A stretch of DNA of 57,477 bases from NCBI GenBank assembly GCA_002050435.1, contig MWYV01000039.1, forward strand, positions 1 to 57,477. The letters are read 5' to 3'. Shown piece by piece: positions 35,610-45,104 of this stretch (position 1 is its first letter; each line of letters opens with the position of its first letter). The position numbers and the translations under genes are program-made. The notes beneath the pieces are model-generated. The model had not been told where the DNA came from. It worked only from the letters and a program-made list of their open reading frames with translations, and did not search any database. Source of the DNA: Chitinophagales bacterium 33-2 (GTDB lineage Bacteria > Bacteroidota > Bacteroidia > Chitinophagales > Chitinophagaceae).

Positions 35610-35640
35610 GGGAGGTTAGGGTTAGCTAAAAGCTAACAGC
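35610..35640. repeat. Short repeat-like hairpin at the rodA 3' end
   Basis: GGGAGGTTAGG-type purine-rich DNA runs into GTTAGCT, AAA, AGCTAAC (35621-35637), a 7-bp palindrome without a T tract. TAGCTTTTAGCTA after mreB (30589-30601) is a related, shorter form. Confidence 0.5.
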
Positions 35641-35682
35641 TCCAAAATCCATTCCTCCAATAATTTCCCTCACCTTCGCAAC

Positions 35683-36429
35683 ATGAAAATTTTTCCTTTA
35701 TCTGAAGGTTCATTTACTATTGATAAATCCAAACTTTTTGTTCCATTCACAGACGGTAAAGATGAACTCAGGGACCGGCCAGGTAGCCTGCTGGTAGAGA
35801 TTCAGCCCTTTTTGATTCAAACATCAAAAGACCTGCTTTTACTCGATGCAGGATTAGGTTATACCGTTGACAACGAATTGCAGATTTATAACAATATTAG
35901 AAAGGCAGGTTTTGATCCCGAAACGGTAACAAAAGTTTTGCTTTCGCACCTGCATAAGGATCACGCAGGTGGTATCGGCAGTGCCTCTAAAAAAGTCTTC
36001 GGCAATGATAACAAGATGAACTTCACAAATGCAACCTACTATGTTCAGCAGCGCGAACTTGATTTTGCATGGCAGAAAGGCTTTCCCTCCTTTATGCCTG
36101 ATGAAGTAGAACCACTCATGCAATCTGGCCAGGTTGCATTTCTGCATGAAGACAAGGGTGAGATCGATGGATATATTCAATATGAACTTACTGGTGGGCA
36201 TTCACCTTTTCACCAGGTATTCTGGATCAAAGAAGGAGCGGAAACTATTTTCTTTGGAGGTGATGTGACTCCGCAGCTGCAGCAAATGAAAATGAAATAT
36301 AAAACCAAGTACGACAGCGATCCTGAAACAGCAATGGAGCTCAGGTTAAAATGGTGGGAAGAAGGCAATCAAAACAACTGGACTTTCTTATTTTATCACG
36401 ATATAAAAACACCGACCTATAAGAAATAA
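35683..36429 (+). CDS. MBL-fold metallo-hydrolase
   Basis: This is a 248-aa metallo-beta-lactamase-fold protein. The metal motif is LLSHLHKDHAGG (HxHxDH, near residue 85), with supporting LLLDAGLGY before it and TGGHSPFHQVFWIKEGAETI, FFGGDVTPQL and FLFYHDIKTP after it. The shape is that of quorum-lactonase or general MBL hydrolases; the substrate is unknown. It is a single gene 79 bp after rodA and convergent with the dioxygenase. Confidence 0.9.
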   Translation: MKIFPLSEGSFTIDKSKLFVPFTDGKDELRDRPGSLLVEIQPFLIQTSKDLLLLDAGLGYTVDNELQIYNNIRKAGFDPETVTKVLLSHLHKDHAGGIGSASKKVFGNDNKMNFTNATYYVQQRELDFAWQKGFPSFMPDEVEPLMQSGQVAFLHEDKGEIDGYIQYELTGGHSPFHQVFWIKEGAETIFFGGDVTPQLQQMKMKYKTKYDSDPETAMELRLKWWEEGNQNNWTFLFYHDIKTPTYKK

Positions 36430-36445
36430 CTTTTGTTGAATCATC

Positions 36446-37513
36446 CTAAACAACAAAACCCAGTTTTCTTTCTACCTCTTTTGGTAATTGCGGAAGTTTT
36501 CTTCTTTCAATAAGAAAGGATGTTAACTGAGCTACTTCTTTAAATATATAATGTTTGTCAGCCGCTGCTTTTAAATAATCTTTTCCTGAACTTCCACCTG
36601 TACCGATCCTGGTTCCGATCATACGGTGCACCATATTCATATGACGGTGCCTCCAGGTGCTCAGTTGTTCGTCGATCTCCAGTAAATTATTCATAATCTG
36701 GAAAGGCACCTGTAATAAAGGATAACCTCTGTACAGCATAATAAAGAGAGCCGCGCGATTAGCACCGGCAGAAAAATTATAATGCGATTCTTTCTGATGA
36801 AAAAACACTTCATCAAAAGCCTCAATATTGTTTTTTTCCGCTTCTGCCAGGCTGTTGGTATAGCTTTTCTTATAAGCAAACCAGAAAGGATGTTCATTAT
36901 TTTGATTTGCTTCCTTTCCCGCTGTAAAATTTTTCCAAAGTTCCCTATCGTCAAACAAAGGCATGCGTTCCAGCCATTCGTTTACAAGAAGAAGAAAGGA
37001 AGGACTGTTTTCAGCATTTTTTATAAGGTCAACATGTTCCTTCCGGAGTTGAGCGGTGTAATATTCCTTTCCATGCCTGTATTCGAATTTAAGTCCGAGT
37101 TTAGCTTCCAGCAACTTGAACTGCCAGCTTTGAAAACCAGAAGCCGGGCGCAGCATATCGCGGAAATCAAGAAAGTCCATGGGTGTCATGGTTTCCAGAA
37201 TATCGATCTGGTGGATCAGCACCCTGAGAATGACCACCATGCGATTCATCCTGTGCACTACGGTTTGCAGTTCGGGTGAATTATCATTAATGGATGGCTT
37301 CTTCATGATATCCACAACAGAATCAGCTTCATGGTGCAGTTGTTTGAACCAGAGTTCATAAGCCTGGTGAATAATGATGAAAAGCATTTCATCATGAGCG
37401 GAAACATTTTGTTTCAGGCTTTCGGGATGTTGGGCATCCAGTATTTTATCCAGTTGCAGGTAGTCATGATAATGAACATCTGCCAGTGCTGTCTTTTTGG
37501 GCTCTTGGTCCAT
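36446..37513 (-). CDS. Tryptophan 2,3-dioxygenase family protein
   Basis: This is a haem enzyme of 355 aa that opens the indole ring of tryptophan to N-formylkynurenine. The family signature HDEMLFIIIHQAYELWFKQL is near residue 40, and WRHRHMNMVHRMIGTRIGTG with GGSSGKDYLKAA carries the haem-ligand His and substrate loop. The protein is longer than E. coli-type TDOs because of an insertion around 170-230. No other kynurenine-pathway gene is nearby. It starts 9 nt after purD, so it probably shares a transcript with it. Confidence 0.93.
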   Translation of the reverse strand: MDQEPKKTALADVHYHDYLQLDKILDAQHPESLKQNVSAHDEMLFIIIHQAYELWFKQLHHEADSVVDIMKKPSINDNSPELQTVVHRMNRMVVILRVLIHQIDILETMTPMDFLDFRDMLRPASGFQSWQFKLLEAKLGLKFEYRHGKEYYTAQLRKEHVDLIKNAENSPSFLLLVNEWLERMPLFDDRELWKNFTAGKEANQNNEHPFWFAYKKSYTNSLAEAEKNNIEAFDEVFFHQKESHYNFSAGANRAALFIMLYRGYPLLQVPFQIMNNLLEIDEQLSTWRHRHMNMVHRMIGTRIGTGGSSGKDYLKAAADKHYIFKEVAQLTSFLIERRKLPQLPKEVERKLGFVV

Positions 37514-37522
37514 AAAGCATTT

Positions 37523-38830
37523 TTAATGATGGCGGCTTTCTTCAGAGCCGGCATGTGAAATAAATTCATAGCCGATATCACGCCTGAAGTATTTTTCTTC
37601 AAACTCAATCGATTCAACAATATCTCTTGAAAGGTTGATGGCCTCATCCAGTTCAGATGCAAGGGCGGTGGCGCAAACCACTCTGCCTCCATTGGTAAGA
37701 AATTTACCATCTTCCCATTTAGTACCGGAATGAAAGATCATGCAATCCTTCCATTTTGCTTCAAGTCCATCAATTACAAAACCTTTCTGGTAATCGTTAG
37801 GATAACCTCCGCTTACAGCCACAATGGTGGATGCAAATCTTTCATCTTTTTCAAGTACCGTATGCTTAAGTTCACCTTTTGCAGTTGAAACAAAAAGTTC
37901 AATAAGGTCATTTTTTATTCGTGGGATCACCACTTCAGTTTCGGGGTCGCCCATTCTGCAATTGTATTCAATCACAAAAGGATCATCACCGGTTTTCATC
38001 AGTCCAATAAATAAAAATCCTTTGTATTCAAGCTGGTCTTGTTTCAGTCCTTTAATGGTAGGTTCAATGATCCTGCTGACCACTTTTTGCATAAAGGCGT
38101 CACTGGCAAAAGGAACGGGACTGATAGCGCCCATGCCACCTGTATTTAAACCTTTATCGCCTTCACCAACCCTTTTATAATCTTTTGCTTCTGGTAACAG
38201 CAGGTAATCTTCGCCATCGGTGAGAACAAATACGGAAAGCTCAATGCCTTCCAGGAATTCTTCCACCACCACTTTTTTGCCGGCATCGCCAAATTTTGCG
38301 CGCTGGATCATGAGTTCAAATTCAGCCACAGCTTCCACATGGTGCTGGCAAATGATCACGCCTTTGCCTGCAGCCAGCCCATCGGCTTTTAAAACAATGG
38401 GAAGTGCATGTTGTTTGAGGTATTCAATTCCATCCTCAAAATTTTCCGCAGTGAATTCCCTGTAACTTGCAGTAGGAATATTGTGTTTTTGTAAGAATGC
38501 TTTTGCAAAAGACTTGCTTCCTTCAAGTCGGGCAGCTGTTTTGGAAGGCCCGATGATCATAAGATTAAGGCCGGATTCATTTACAAGGAAATCTACAATT
38601 CCTTTTACCAGAGGCTCTTCCGGACCAACAATCACCAGGTCAATGTGCTCTTCGATGCAGCAGGTTTTGATTGCTTCAAAATCGGTTACGGAAAAATCTT
38701 TATTTGTACCATGCAAAGCTGTGCCTCCATTGCCCGGCGCAATAAATAATTTTGATAAAAGCTTGCTTTGAGAAAGTTTCCACGCAATGGCATGTTCCCT
38801 TCCGCCCGAGCCAAGTAAAAGTATATTCAT
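37523..38830 (-). CDS. purD: Phosphoribosylamine-glycine ligase (GAR synthetase)
   Basis: PurD makes glycinamide ribonucleotide in purine synthesis. It is 435 aa with the N-terminal MNILLLGSGGREHAIAWKLS, then the ATP-grasp core with VLKADGLAAGKGVIIC, VVEEFLEGIELSVFVLTDGE and CRMGDPETEVVIPRI, and a C-terminal GARS domain ending near FRRDIGYEF. A short His-rich tail (ESRHH) ends it. Operon with the dioxygenase gene downstream. Confidence 0.97.
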   Translation of the reverse strand: MNILLLGSGGREHAIAWKLSQSKLLSKLFIAPGNGGTALHGTNKDFSVTDFEAIKTCCIEEHIDLVIVGPEEPLVKGIVDFLVNESGLNLMIIGPSKTAARLEGSKSFAKAFLQKHNIPTASYREFTAENFEDGIEYLKQHALPIVLKADGLAAGKGVIICQHHVEAVAEFELMIQRAKFGDAGKKVVVEEFLEGIELSVFVLTDGEDYLLLPEAKDYKRVGEGDKGLNTGGMGAISPVPFASDAFMQKVVSRIIEPTIKGLKQDQLEYKGFLFIGLMKTGDDPFVIEYNCRMGDPETEVVIPRIKNDLIELFVSTAKGELKHTVLEKDERFASTIVAVSGGYPNDYQKGFVIDGLEAKWKDCMIFHSGTKWEDGKFLTNGGRVVCATALASELDEAINLSRDIVESIEFEEKYFRRDIGYEFISHAGSEESRHH

Positions 38831-38948
38831 GGTACAAGAATGTGGAATGCGAATATCGGGAAGAATGTTAAAGAAGGAATCAAATATTATTGTAGTTAAT
38901 TTTTAATTACTTTAGGCGGTAGAATTATTTTATAACAAAAACATCCTT

Positions 38949-40532
38949 ATGGATATATCAACTGCAGAAAAGGAGCTCGTTAACCAGAATGGTCATCCTC
39001 CCTCATTATTTATACTGTTTTTTACGGAAATGTGGGAAAGATTTAGTTATTATGGAATGAGGGCCATCTTTGTGCTGTTTCTAACTTCTTCGATTATTGA
39101 CGGAGGTTGGGGATGGGAAAGAAAAGACGCCCTTCAAACCTATGCGCTGTATACCGGTCTTGTTTATCTCACACCCATTTTTGGTGGACTGATAGCAGAT
39201 AAATTAATAGGATACAGAATGGCGGTTATTGCCGGTGCTTTTCTGATGACACTGGGGCATGCAAGCCTTGCTCTTGAAACTCCTTTCTTTTTTTATGTGG
39301 GTTTGCTTTGCCTGATACTTGGAAATGGATTGTTCAAACCAAATATTTCATCAATGGTTGGGCAGTTATATACCAAAAATCCTGAAAAGAAAGACGCTGC
39401 CTATACCATATTTTATATGGGAATCAATGCCGGAGCATTTCTTGGTATTTTGTTATGTGGTTATATTGGTGAAAAAGTGGGTTGGAGCTATGGCTTCGGA
39501 CTTGCAGGGATATTCATGCTTTTCGGCATGCTTCAATTTACGTTTGCCCAAAAAATCTTTGGCAATATAGGATTAGCGCCCAGGTCAAAACAAAATATAA
39601 ACCCCGGGGCTACCAACTATGTTCACAACACCGCTTTCGATTTTGAAGAAAAGAAAGAGCAGGTTGTTGAACTTCCAAAAAATGTTGTAAAAGACCGACT
39701 ACAGGTAATTGGGATCTTTGCATTCTTTACCATCTTTTTCTGGTGGGCATTTGAGCAGGCAGGTGGATCAATGACCATTTTCGCAGCTGATTATACTGAT
39801 CGCAATTTAACCGGTGGCAGCGCATCGGCATTTAAAATTATCAATACGGTTTTAACGGTGGGACCCATGATCATCCTGACCGTGGTTTTATTAAGGTTGT
39901 TCAGGCAGACATTTAAAAAGTATGCTTTGTCAAATTTATTCCTGGGAACAAGTTTTACCATTATCTGGGGAATCGTTATCTGGATGCTTTTACGCGAGTT
40001 CAGAGCAGATAAAACAGAAGTCCCCGCTTCCTGGTTTGGTATATTGAATTCGTTTTTTATCATCTCCCTGGCTCCCCTGTTTTCTAAAATCTGGGAAAGC
40101 CGGTTGAACCCTTCAGGCCCGGTAAAGTTTGGGTTAGGATTAATCTTATTGGGTCTTGGATTTGCTATCCTTGCTTATGGCGGACTTGATATACCACAAG
40201 GAGCGAAAACAGCTTCTGTGAGTATGATCTGGTTAATTCTTGCTTATTTATTCCATACGCTTGGTGAATTGTGCATATCACCTGTTGGACTTTCCTACGT
40301 TAGCAAACTTGCGCCTGTAAGACTCGTTGGTTTAATGTTTGGAGTCTGGTTCGTAGCCAATTTTATTGCGAACTTTACTGCAGGTTTAACGGGAAGCTTT
40401 ATTGATGACATTACTGCAAAATATTCAATGTCTACCTTCTTTCTCATCTTCACAGTTGTGCCTATTGTGGCTGGTTTGGTGATGTTTGCCATGAATAAAT
40501 ATTTAAAAAAGAAAATGCACGGAATCAGATAA
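38949..40532 (+). CDS. Proton-dependent oligopeptide transporter (POT/PTR2)
   Basis: This 527-aa major-facilitator protein has the PTR2 signature FFTEMWERFSYYGMRAIFVL near residue 25 (ExxER motif for proton coupling) and the second signature block FYMGINAGAFLGILLCGYIG. About 12-14 helices are visible, with a cytosolic loop around 215-245. It imports di- and tripeptides with protons. A strong terminator follows. Confidence 0.95.
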   Translation: MDISTAEKELVNQNGHPPSLFILFFTEMWERFSYYGMRAIFVLFLTSSIIDGGWGWERKDALQTYALYTGLVYLTPIFGGLIADKLIGYRMAVIAGAFLMTLGHASLALETPFFFYVGLLCLILGNGLFKPNISSMVGQLYTKNPEKKDAAYTIFYMGINAGAFLGILLCGYIGEKVGWSYGFGLAGIFMLFGMLQFTFAQKIFGNIGLAPRSKQNINPGATNYVHNTAFDFEEKKEQVVELPKNVVKDRLQVIGIFAFFTIFFWWAFEQAGGSMTIFAADYTDRNLTGGSASAFKIINTVLTVGPMIILTVVLLRLFRQTFKKYALSNLFLGTSFTIIWGIVIWMLLREFRADKTEVPASWFGILNSFFIISLAPLFSKIWESRLNPSGPVKFGLGLILLGLGFAILAYGGLDIPQGAKTASVSMIWLILAYLFHTLGELCISPVGLSYVSKLAPVRLVGLMFGVWFVANFIANFTAGLTGSFIDDITAKYSMSTFFLIFTVVPIVAGLVMFAMNKYLKKKMHGIR

Positions 40533-40536
40533 ATAA

Positions 40537-40563
40537 AAAAACCGCCATCTGGCGGTTTTTTTA
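40537..40563 (+). terminator. Rho-independent terminator after the peptide transporter gene
   Basis: AAAAACCGCC, loop ATCT, GGCGGTTTTTTT. The GC stem is preceded by A and followed by T runs, so it could stop transcripts in both directions. Confidence 0.93.
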
Positions 40564-40641
40564 TTTATATACCATTGTTGCTATGAGCATGCCGTTGCGA
40601 TGCAGCTACGAGAATGCATAATAGTTTTTAGCGTCTTACCC

Positions 40642-40667
40642 CTAACCATCCAACCTTCTAACCTTCC
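40642..40667. repeat. Octanucleotide tandem repeat abutting the abgT stop
   Basis: CTAACCAT, CCAACCTT, CTAACCTT, CC: three 8-bp units with one or two differences. The tract ends directly at the stop codon (40668-40670) of the AbgT gene on the minus strand, which makes it the start of its 3' UTR. Confidence 0.7.
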
Positions 40668-42212
40668 TCACCCCCTGTAATAAATCTCCGCTCCAGGGCC
40701 AATTGGCAGTCCTGTATAATACCAGATGATAAATAAAATGATCCATCCAAGCAGGAAGATGAGACTATAAGGCAACATGAGGGAAACAATCGTTCCCAGT
40801 CCTGCATTTTTTTCATACCGTTGAACAAAAGCAATGATCAGGGCAAAATAGGACATCATTGGTGAAATAATATTCGTTACGCTATCGCCGATACGGTAAG
40901 CGAGTTGCACAAACTCAGGAGATAGCGGGTTGCCCAGCAACATGAACATGGGTATAAAAACCGGTGCCATCACCGCCCATTTGGCTGATGCACTTCCCAT
41001 TACCAGGTTGATCAGGGCCGTTAAGAATATGAATAAGATCATCATGGGAATAGTGCCCAATCCCGAAGATTGTAATGCAGTTGCGCCTTTCACTGCCACT
41101 ACCAAACCTAAATTGGTCCAGTTAAAATAAGCCACAAACTGAGCTGCAAAAAACACAAGCACTATATAAGCCCCCAGGGTTTGCATGGCCTTCGACATGC
41201 CTTTGATCACATCTTTGTCTGATTTAATTGTTCCTGCTCCAATTCCATAAGCAATACCGGCAAGTGCAGCTACGATAAAAATTATAGCTACAATGCCACT
41301 CATAAATGGAGAATGCAGGATCTCTCCCGTTGCTCCATCCCTTAAAAAACCATTGGAGGGGATCAATCCCCAAAGAATAATTCCAGTGAGCGCCAAAATG
41401 GTAAATATGGCATTCCACAAGCCTCTTCTTTCTGAAGGAGTAATACCGGAAATGGGTTCAGCTTTTTCGTCACCCGTATATTTTCCAAGTCTTGGTTCAA
41501 TAAATTTTTCTGTGATCCAGGTTCCCAGGATGGTTATAAGGAATGTAGATACTGCCATAAAGTAATAATTACAGGCTGGATTCACTACATATACAGGGTT
41601 GATGATCCTTGCTGCTTCCTGCGACAAACCTGATAACAAAGGATCAACGGTTCCCAGTAATAAATTAGCAGAATAGCCACCACTTACACCGGCAAATGCT
41701 GCTGCAAGTCCCGCAAGGGGATGACGACCATAGGCTAGAAAAATTACGGCGGCAAGTGGAACCAGTAACACATAACCAACTTCGCTTGCTGTATTTGATA
41801 ATACGCCTGCAAAAACAACCACAAGGGTGATGAGTTTTTTAGGGGCACTCGAAACCAGTTTTTTCATGACCGCAGAAATCAACCCCGAACTTTCTGCAAC
41901 GCCAATACCTAATAAAGCAACAAGTACAGTTCCCAGTGGTGCAAAACTTGTAAAATTTCTTACCATGCTGGTAAGAATGAAATCCAGTCCCTCTTTCGAA
42001 AAAAGACTTTTCACCGCCACGGTTTCTCTGGTGCCGGGATGTGTAACGCTTGTGCCAGCAAGGTTCACCAGCCAGGAAATGATCATTACAAATATGGCCA
42101 GTAAAAGAAATAGGGTAACGGGGTCGGGTAGGGCGTTCCCTACTTTTTCAATCACTTTTAAGGATCGGTCAGTAAATGAACGGCGTCTCGGAGAGGCTGG
42201 TAATTCACTCAT
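40668..42212 (-). CDS. AbgT family transporter
   Basis: This is a 514-aa inner-membrane transporter of the AbgT family. The N-terminal region [40 protein letters not shown] and the late [20 protein letters not shown] block are hallmarks. AbgT imports p-aminobenzoyl-glutamate in E. coli; homologues such as MtrF export antimicrobials, so the substrate and direction are open. About 13 helices are visible. No folate or hydrolase gene is adjacent. Confidence 0.93.
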   Translation of the reverse strand: MSELPASPRRRSFTDRSLKVIEKVGNALPDPVTLFLLLAIFVMIISWLVNLAGTSVTHPGTRETVAVKSLFSKEGLDFILTSMVRNFTSFAPLGTVLVALLGIGVAESSGLISAVMKKLVSSAPKKLITLVVVFAGVLSNTASEVGYVLLVPLAAVIFLAYGRHPLAGLAAAFAGVSGGYSANLLLGTVDPLLSGLSQEAARIINPVYVVNPACNYYFMAVSTFLITILGTWITEKFIEPRLGKYTGDEKAEPISGITPSERRGLWNAIFTILALTGIILWGLIPSNGFLRDGATGEILHSPFMSGIVAIIFIVAALAGIAYGIGAGTIKSDKDVIKGMSKAMQTLGAYIVLVFFAAQFVAYFNWTNLGLVVAVKGATALQSSGLGTIPMMILFIFLTALINLVMGSASAKWAVMAPVFIPMFMLLGNPLSPEFVQLAYRIGDSVTNIISPMMSYFALIIAFVQRYEKNAGLGTIVSLMLPYSLIFLLGWIILFIIWYYTGLPIGPGAEIYYRG

Positions 42213-42220
42213 GATTTAAA

Positions 42221-42344
42221 TTGTGCGCTGAAAATAAGAAATGTAATGATTAGCAGCAGCCCTTTCAATACAATTCCTTTGCTGAAAATTTTTCAGCTGC
42301 CTCCAGATCCAAAATAAAACTTCAAGTTTTTATTCAGCGCGCAA
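42221..42344. repeat. Nested inverted repeats between AbgT and DUF1501 genes
   Basis: Outer arms TTGTGCGCTGAA (42221-42232) and TTCAGCGCGCAA (42333-42344) are inverted with one mismatch. Inside, GCTGAAAATTTTTCAGC (42281-42297) is a perfect palindrome around a central T. The region spans the AbgT promoter side and the 3' end of DUF1501. Possible terminator, operator or small mobile element. Confidence 0.6.
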
Positions 42345-42360
42345 CTGAAATCAGTAGTAA

Positions 42361-43560
42361 TTATATAAAACTTAAGTAATTGAATTTGCTTCCAAGGATG
42401 GCGGCATCATCAGCCCCGAGCCATTTTGAAAGTATAGTGGCATACACCGATTTAAAGTCCACATTGTATTTAAGGTCACCTTCGTCCAGGTCGCCTAGGT
42501 CTGGCATTTTATTGAGTAAGCCTTTTTCTTTCAGTCCCCCACTGATCATGAACATATTATTTGCAGTCCCGTGGTCGGTTCCTCCGCTGGCATTCTGGCT
42601 AACCCTTCTGCCGAATTCGGAAAAGCTGAAAAATAAAACATCATTAAAACGATTGTTTGCTTTCAGATCTTTAATAAAGGAACCCACAGCAGCATTCATC
42701 TGGTTAAACAATCTGCCCTGCTGCATTTCCTGGTTAATGTGGGTATCAAAACTACCAAGCGATAAATAATACACTTTAGTGTTGATCTCAGAATAGATAA
42801 GCGATGCAATTGTTTTTAAGCTTTTTCCGATTTCCGTATCGGGATAGGCAGTTGTACTCGGCTTTAAACGCGACTGCTGGAATATATGATCTGCAGCAGA
42901 TATGGTTTCCGCCATAGTCTTATACAGGTAATCTGCAGGTGCTTCCTCGTGGTGATGCTGGTGTGCAGCCGAAATCTCTTTGAAAAACTGCTCATTACTG
43001 GTTCCGAATAAACGTTTAGGATCTTTAAAAGCAAGACCATTCATTTTTTCGCCTTTTAAGGCAAGGCTCAGTACATCATCAACTTCAAGTGCCTGCGTGG
43101 GCATTCCGCATCCATTGCATTGTGCATCGAGGTATCTTCCGATCCAGCCTGAATGCAGGTATTCATTACTCTGACTGGCACTGTGCCATATATCCATACT
43201 TCGGAAATGGGAGCGGTCCGGATTCGGATATCCTACATTATTCAGAATGGCGAGCGATCCATCGTTCCATGCATCTGCATAGGAAGTAAGAGAAGGATGC
43301 AGCCCAACTTCATCATTTAATAAAAGCGCTTTATTTTTTATGATTCCCAGCCGCGGCCTTGACCGGTAATAAATATCATTGGTTACAGGTATAACGGTAT
43401 TCAATCCGTCGTTGCCTCCACTCAGTTGCAGGATCACTACAACTTTATTTCCCGGGGGCACTAGCTGCCCTGATTCAAAAGCTTTTAAAAACTTTGGAAC
43501 GAAAACAGATGCACTGGCCAGTGAGCCGAGTTTTAAAAAATCTTTACGATGAATAAGCAT
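42361..43560 (-). CDS. DUF1501 family secreted protein
   Basis: This is a 399-aa protein of the DUF1501 family (alkaline-phosphatase/sulfatase-like fold). The N-terminus HRKDFLKLGSLASASVFV is Tat-signal-like but with RK in place of the twin Arg. VVVILQLSGGNDGLNTVIPV, SHFRSMDIWHSA, FSEFGRRVSQNASGGTDHGT and ANNMFMISGG are family blocks and supply Asp/His that could bind metal. It is almost always paired with DUF1800, which lies 24 nt upstream here. The biochemical role is not known. Confidence 0.93.
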   Translation of the reverse strand: MLIHRKDFLKLGSLASASVFVPKFLKAFESGQLVPPGNKVVVILQLSGGNDGLNTVIPVTNDIYYRSRPRLGIIKNKALLLNDEVGLHPSLTSYADAWNDGSLAILNNVGYPNPDRSHFRSMDIWHSASQSNEYLHSGWIGRYLDAQCNGCGMPTQALEVDDVLSLALKGEKMNGLAFKDPKRLFGTSNEQFFKEISAAHQHHHEEAPADYLYKTMAETISAADHIFQQSRLKPSTTAYPDTEIGKSLKTIASLIYSEINTKVYYLSLGSFDTHINQEMQQGRLFNQMNAAVGSFIKDLKANNRFNDVLFFSFSEFGRRVSQNASGGTDHGTANNMFMISGGLKEKGLLNKMPDLGDLDEGDLKYNVDFKSVYATILSKWLGADDAAILGSKFNYLSFI

Positions 43561-43584
43561 AATGAATGATTTAAAGGACAGGAT

Positions 43585-45024
43585 CTAACATAACTGGTAT
43601 TCAGGTAAACTCATGATGTGCAGCGCCGCCAGTTTTGTTTTGCTGCTGCTATCACCCTGTATATATTTTTCAAACAGGGCTTTAGGTGTTTTCAGTTCGA
43701 CCTGCAAGAGTGTACCGGCTAATGCAGTTAATCGGTCATTGTCATTCATTCCATTAAAATTTTTCAGGAATGCATCCCAATCAATGGTAGTCCTGATTTT
43801 TTTGCCTGTCTTACCCTGTCTTTTTCTTTGGTTCGTGTTCATTCCCATCATCTGATCATCATCTGTTTTTGGCTGAAAAACCAGGTCATCCATATCACAC
43901 ATCAGATGCGGAACGCGTAAACGGAACATCAAACTTGAACTGTCGATCCAGGCTTTTCCACCAGGCCATCCAGCTACATTGGGAGGATAAAATAATACCT
44001 GGCCCATGATCCTTTGCAAAACAAGCAGCGATTCAGGTTCCATCATTTCCATGGGCAGCATGCGCTGTATGCCAGCAAGCAATTCAATGGGTGATTTGAT
44101 CCTGGTGCCCATATTTTTTGGTTCATAAAACCAGTTGCTGGTAAAAATATCATCCATCAATCCACTGATATTGTAATCGCTCTGGAAAAATCTTTTTGAT
44201 AACATCCTGCATTTTTCGTCATCTATATTTTCATTTACAAAAAAGCTATAGATCTTTTTCGTAATATAAAATGCAGTGGCTTCCTGGTCGAGGATCATAT
44301 CAAGTACGGCTTCTCCATCAAAATTTCCGGTTTTACCAAATATGGTTTTGTTGCCTTTATCATGCTGAAACCTGCGGAATATAAATTCCCCTTTTGCATT
44401 AGCACCCCATCCAGTAAAAGCGCGCGCCGCTTCTTTTATATCTTTCTCGCCGTATTTCCCTCTTCCAAGTGTAAACAACTCCATTACTTCCCTTGCAAAG
44501 TTTTCATTGGGATGATCCTTTTTATTCTGCTGGGCATTCAGGAAAAAAATAATTGCTGCAGATTTAGAAACTTCATGTAATAAAGTTCTGAAACTTCCAA
44601 GGGCATTTGATCTGATGATATCCAGTAATTGTTGCTGGTAAAATATGTTGATATTTCTTGAAGCGAAATGGTCATGCCAGAAGAAAGCCATTTTTTCTCT
44701 TAATTGTGAGGGGCTGTCAACCATTTCATCCAACCACTTTAGGTTGAGGCTTTTAATATCGTCGCGATGCTGTTCCCTTATCCTTTTCCTGCTATCAGCA
44801 TCCAGTGATTTCTGCATTTTACCAATTTCACCGGCCCCAATGAACAGCCCTTTCAGGTAATTATCGGCTACATCCAGGGGCAGCGGGGCTTTCTGCGCTG
44901 CTTTTTTAAGAGCTGCGTACAGGTCATTTGTATTTATTGTTTGAATTTGTTTGAGCTGGGAAGCGGAAGGTCCGAAGCCGGCGCGCCACATTAAGTGCTG
45001 GTTTTTGGTCTGAAGAGCAATCAT
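43585..45024 (-). CDS. DUF1800 family protein
   Basis: This is a 479-aa member of the DUF1800 family, mostly alpha-helical, with HLMWRAGFGPSASQLKQIQT at the start, MAFFWHDHFASRNI, NFAREVMELFTLGRGKYGEK and AARAFTGWGA in the middle and FYPPNVAGWPGGKAWI late. No clear signal peptide is seen. DUF1800-DUF1501 pairs are common in Bacteroidota and Planctomycetes and are often linked to extracytoplasmic proteins, but no activity is established. First gene of the pair. Confidence 0.93.
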   Translation of the reverse strand: MIALQTKNQHLMWRAGFGPSASQLKQIQTINTNDLYAALKKAAQKAPLPLDVADNYLKGLFIGAGEIGKMQKSLDADSRKRIREQHRDDIKSLNLKWLDEMVDSPSQLREKMAFFWHDHFASRNINIFYQQQLLDIIRSNALGSFRTLLHEVSKSAAIIFFLNAQQNKKDHPNENFAREVMELFTLGRGKYGEKDIKEAARAFTGWGANAKGEFIFRRFQHDKGNKTIFGKTGNFDGEAVLDMILDQEATAFYITKKIYSFFVNENIDDEKCRMLSKRFFQSDYNISGLMDDIFTSNWFYEPKNMGTRIKSPIELLAGIQRMLPMEMMEPESLLVLQRIMGQVLFYPPNVAGWPGGKAWIDSSSLMFRLRVPHLMCDMDDLVFQPKTDDDQMMGMNTNQRKRQGKTGKKIRTTIDWDAFLKNFNGMNDNDRLTALAGTLLQVELKTPKALFEKYIQGDSSSKTKLAALHIMSLPEYQLC

Positions 45025-45104
45025 GCAATATTTATGATTTGCCCATAGACAGCATTTGAATTCTAAAGTTTAACAGTCCTAATAAATAAGGTCTTTGCGG
45101 CTGC

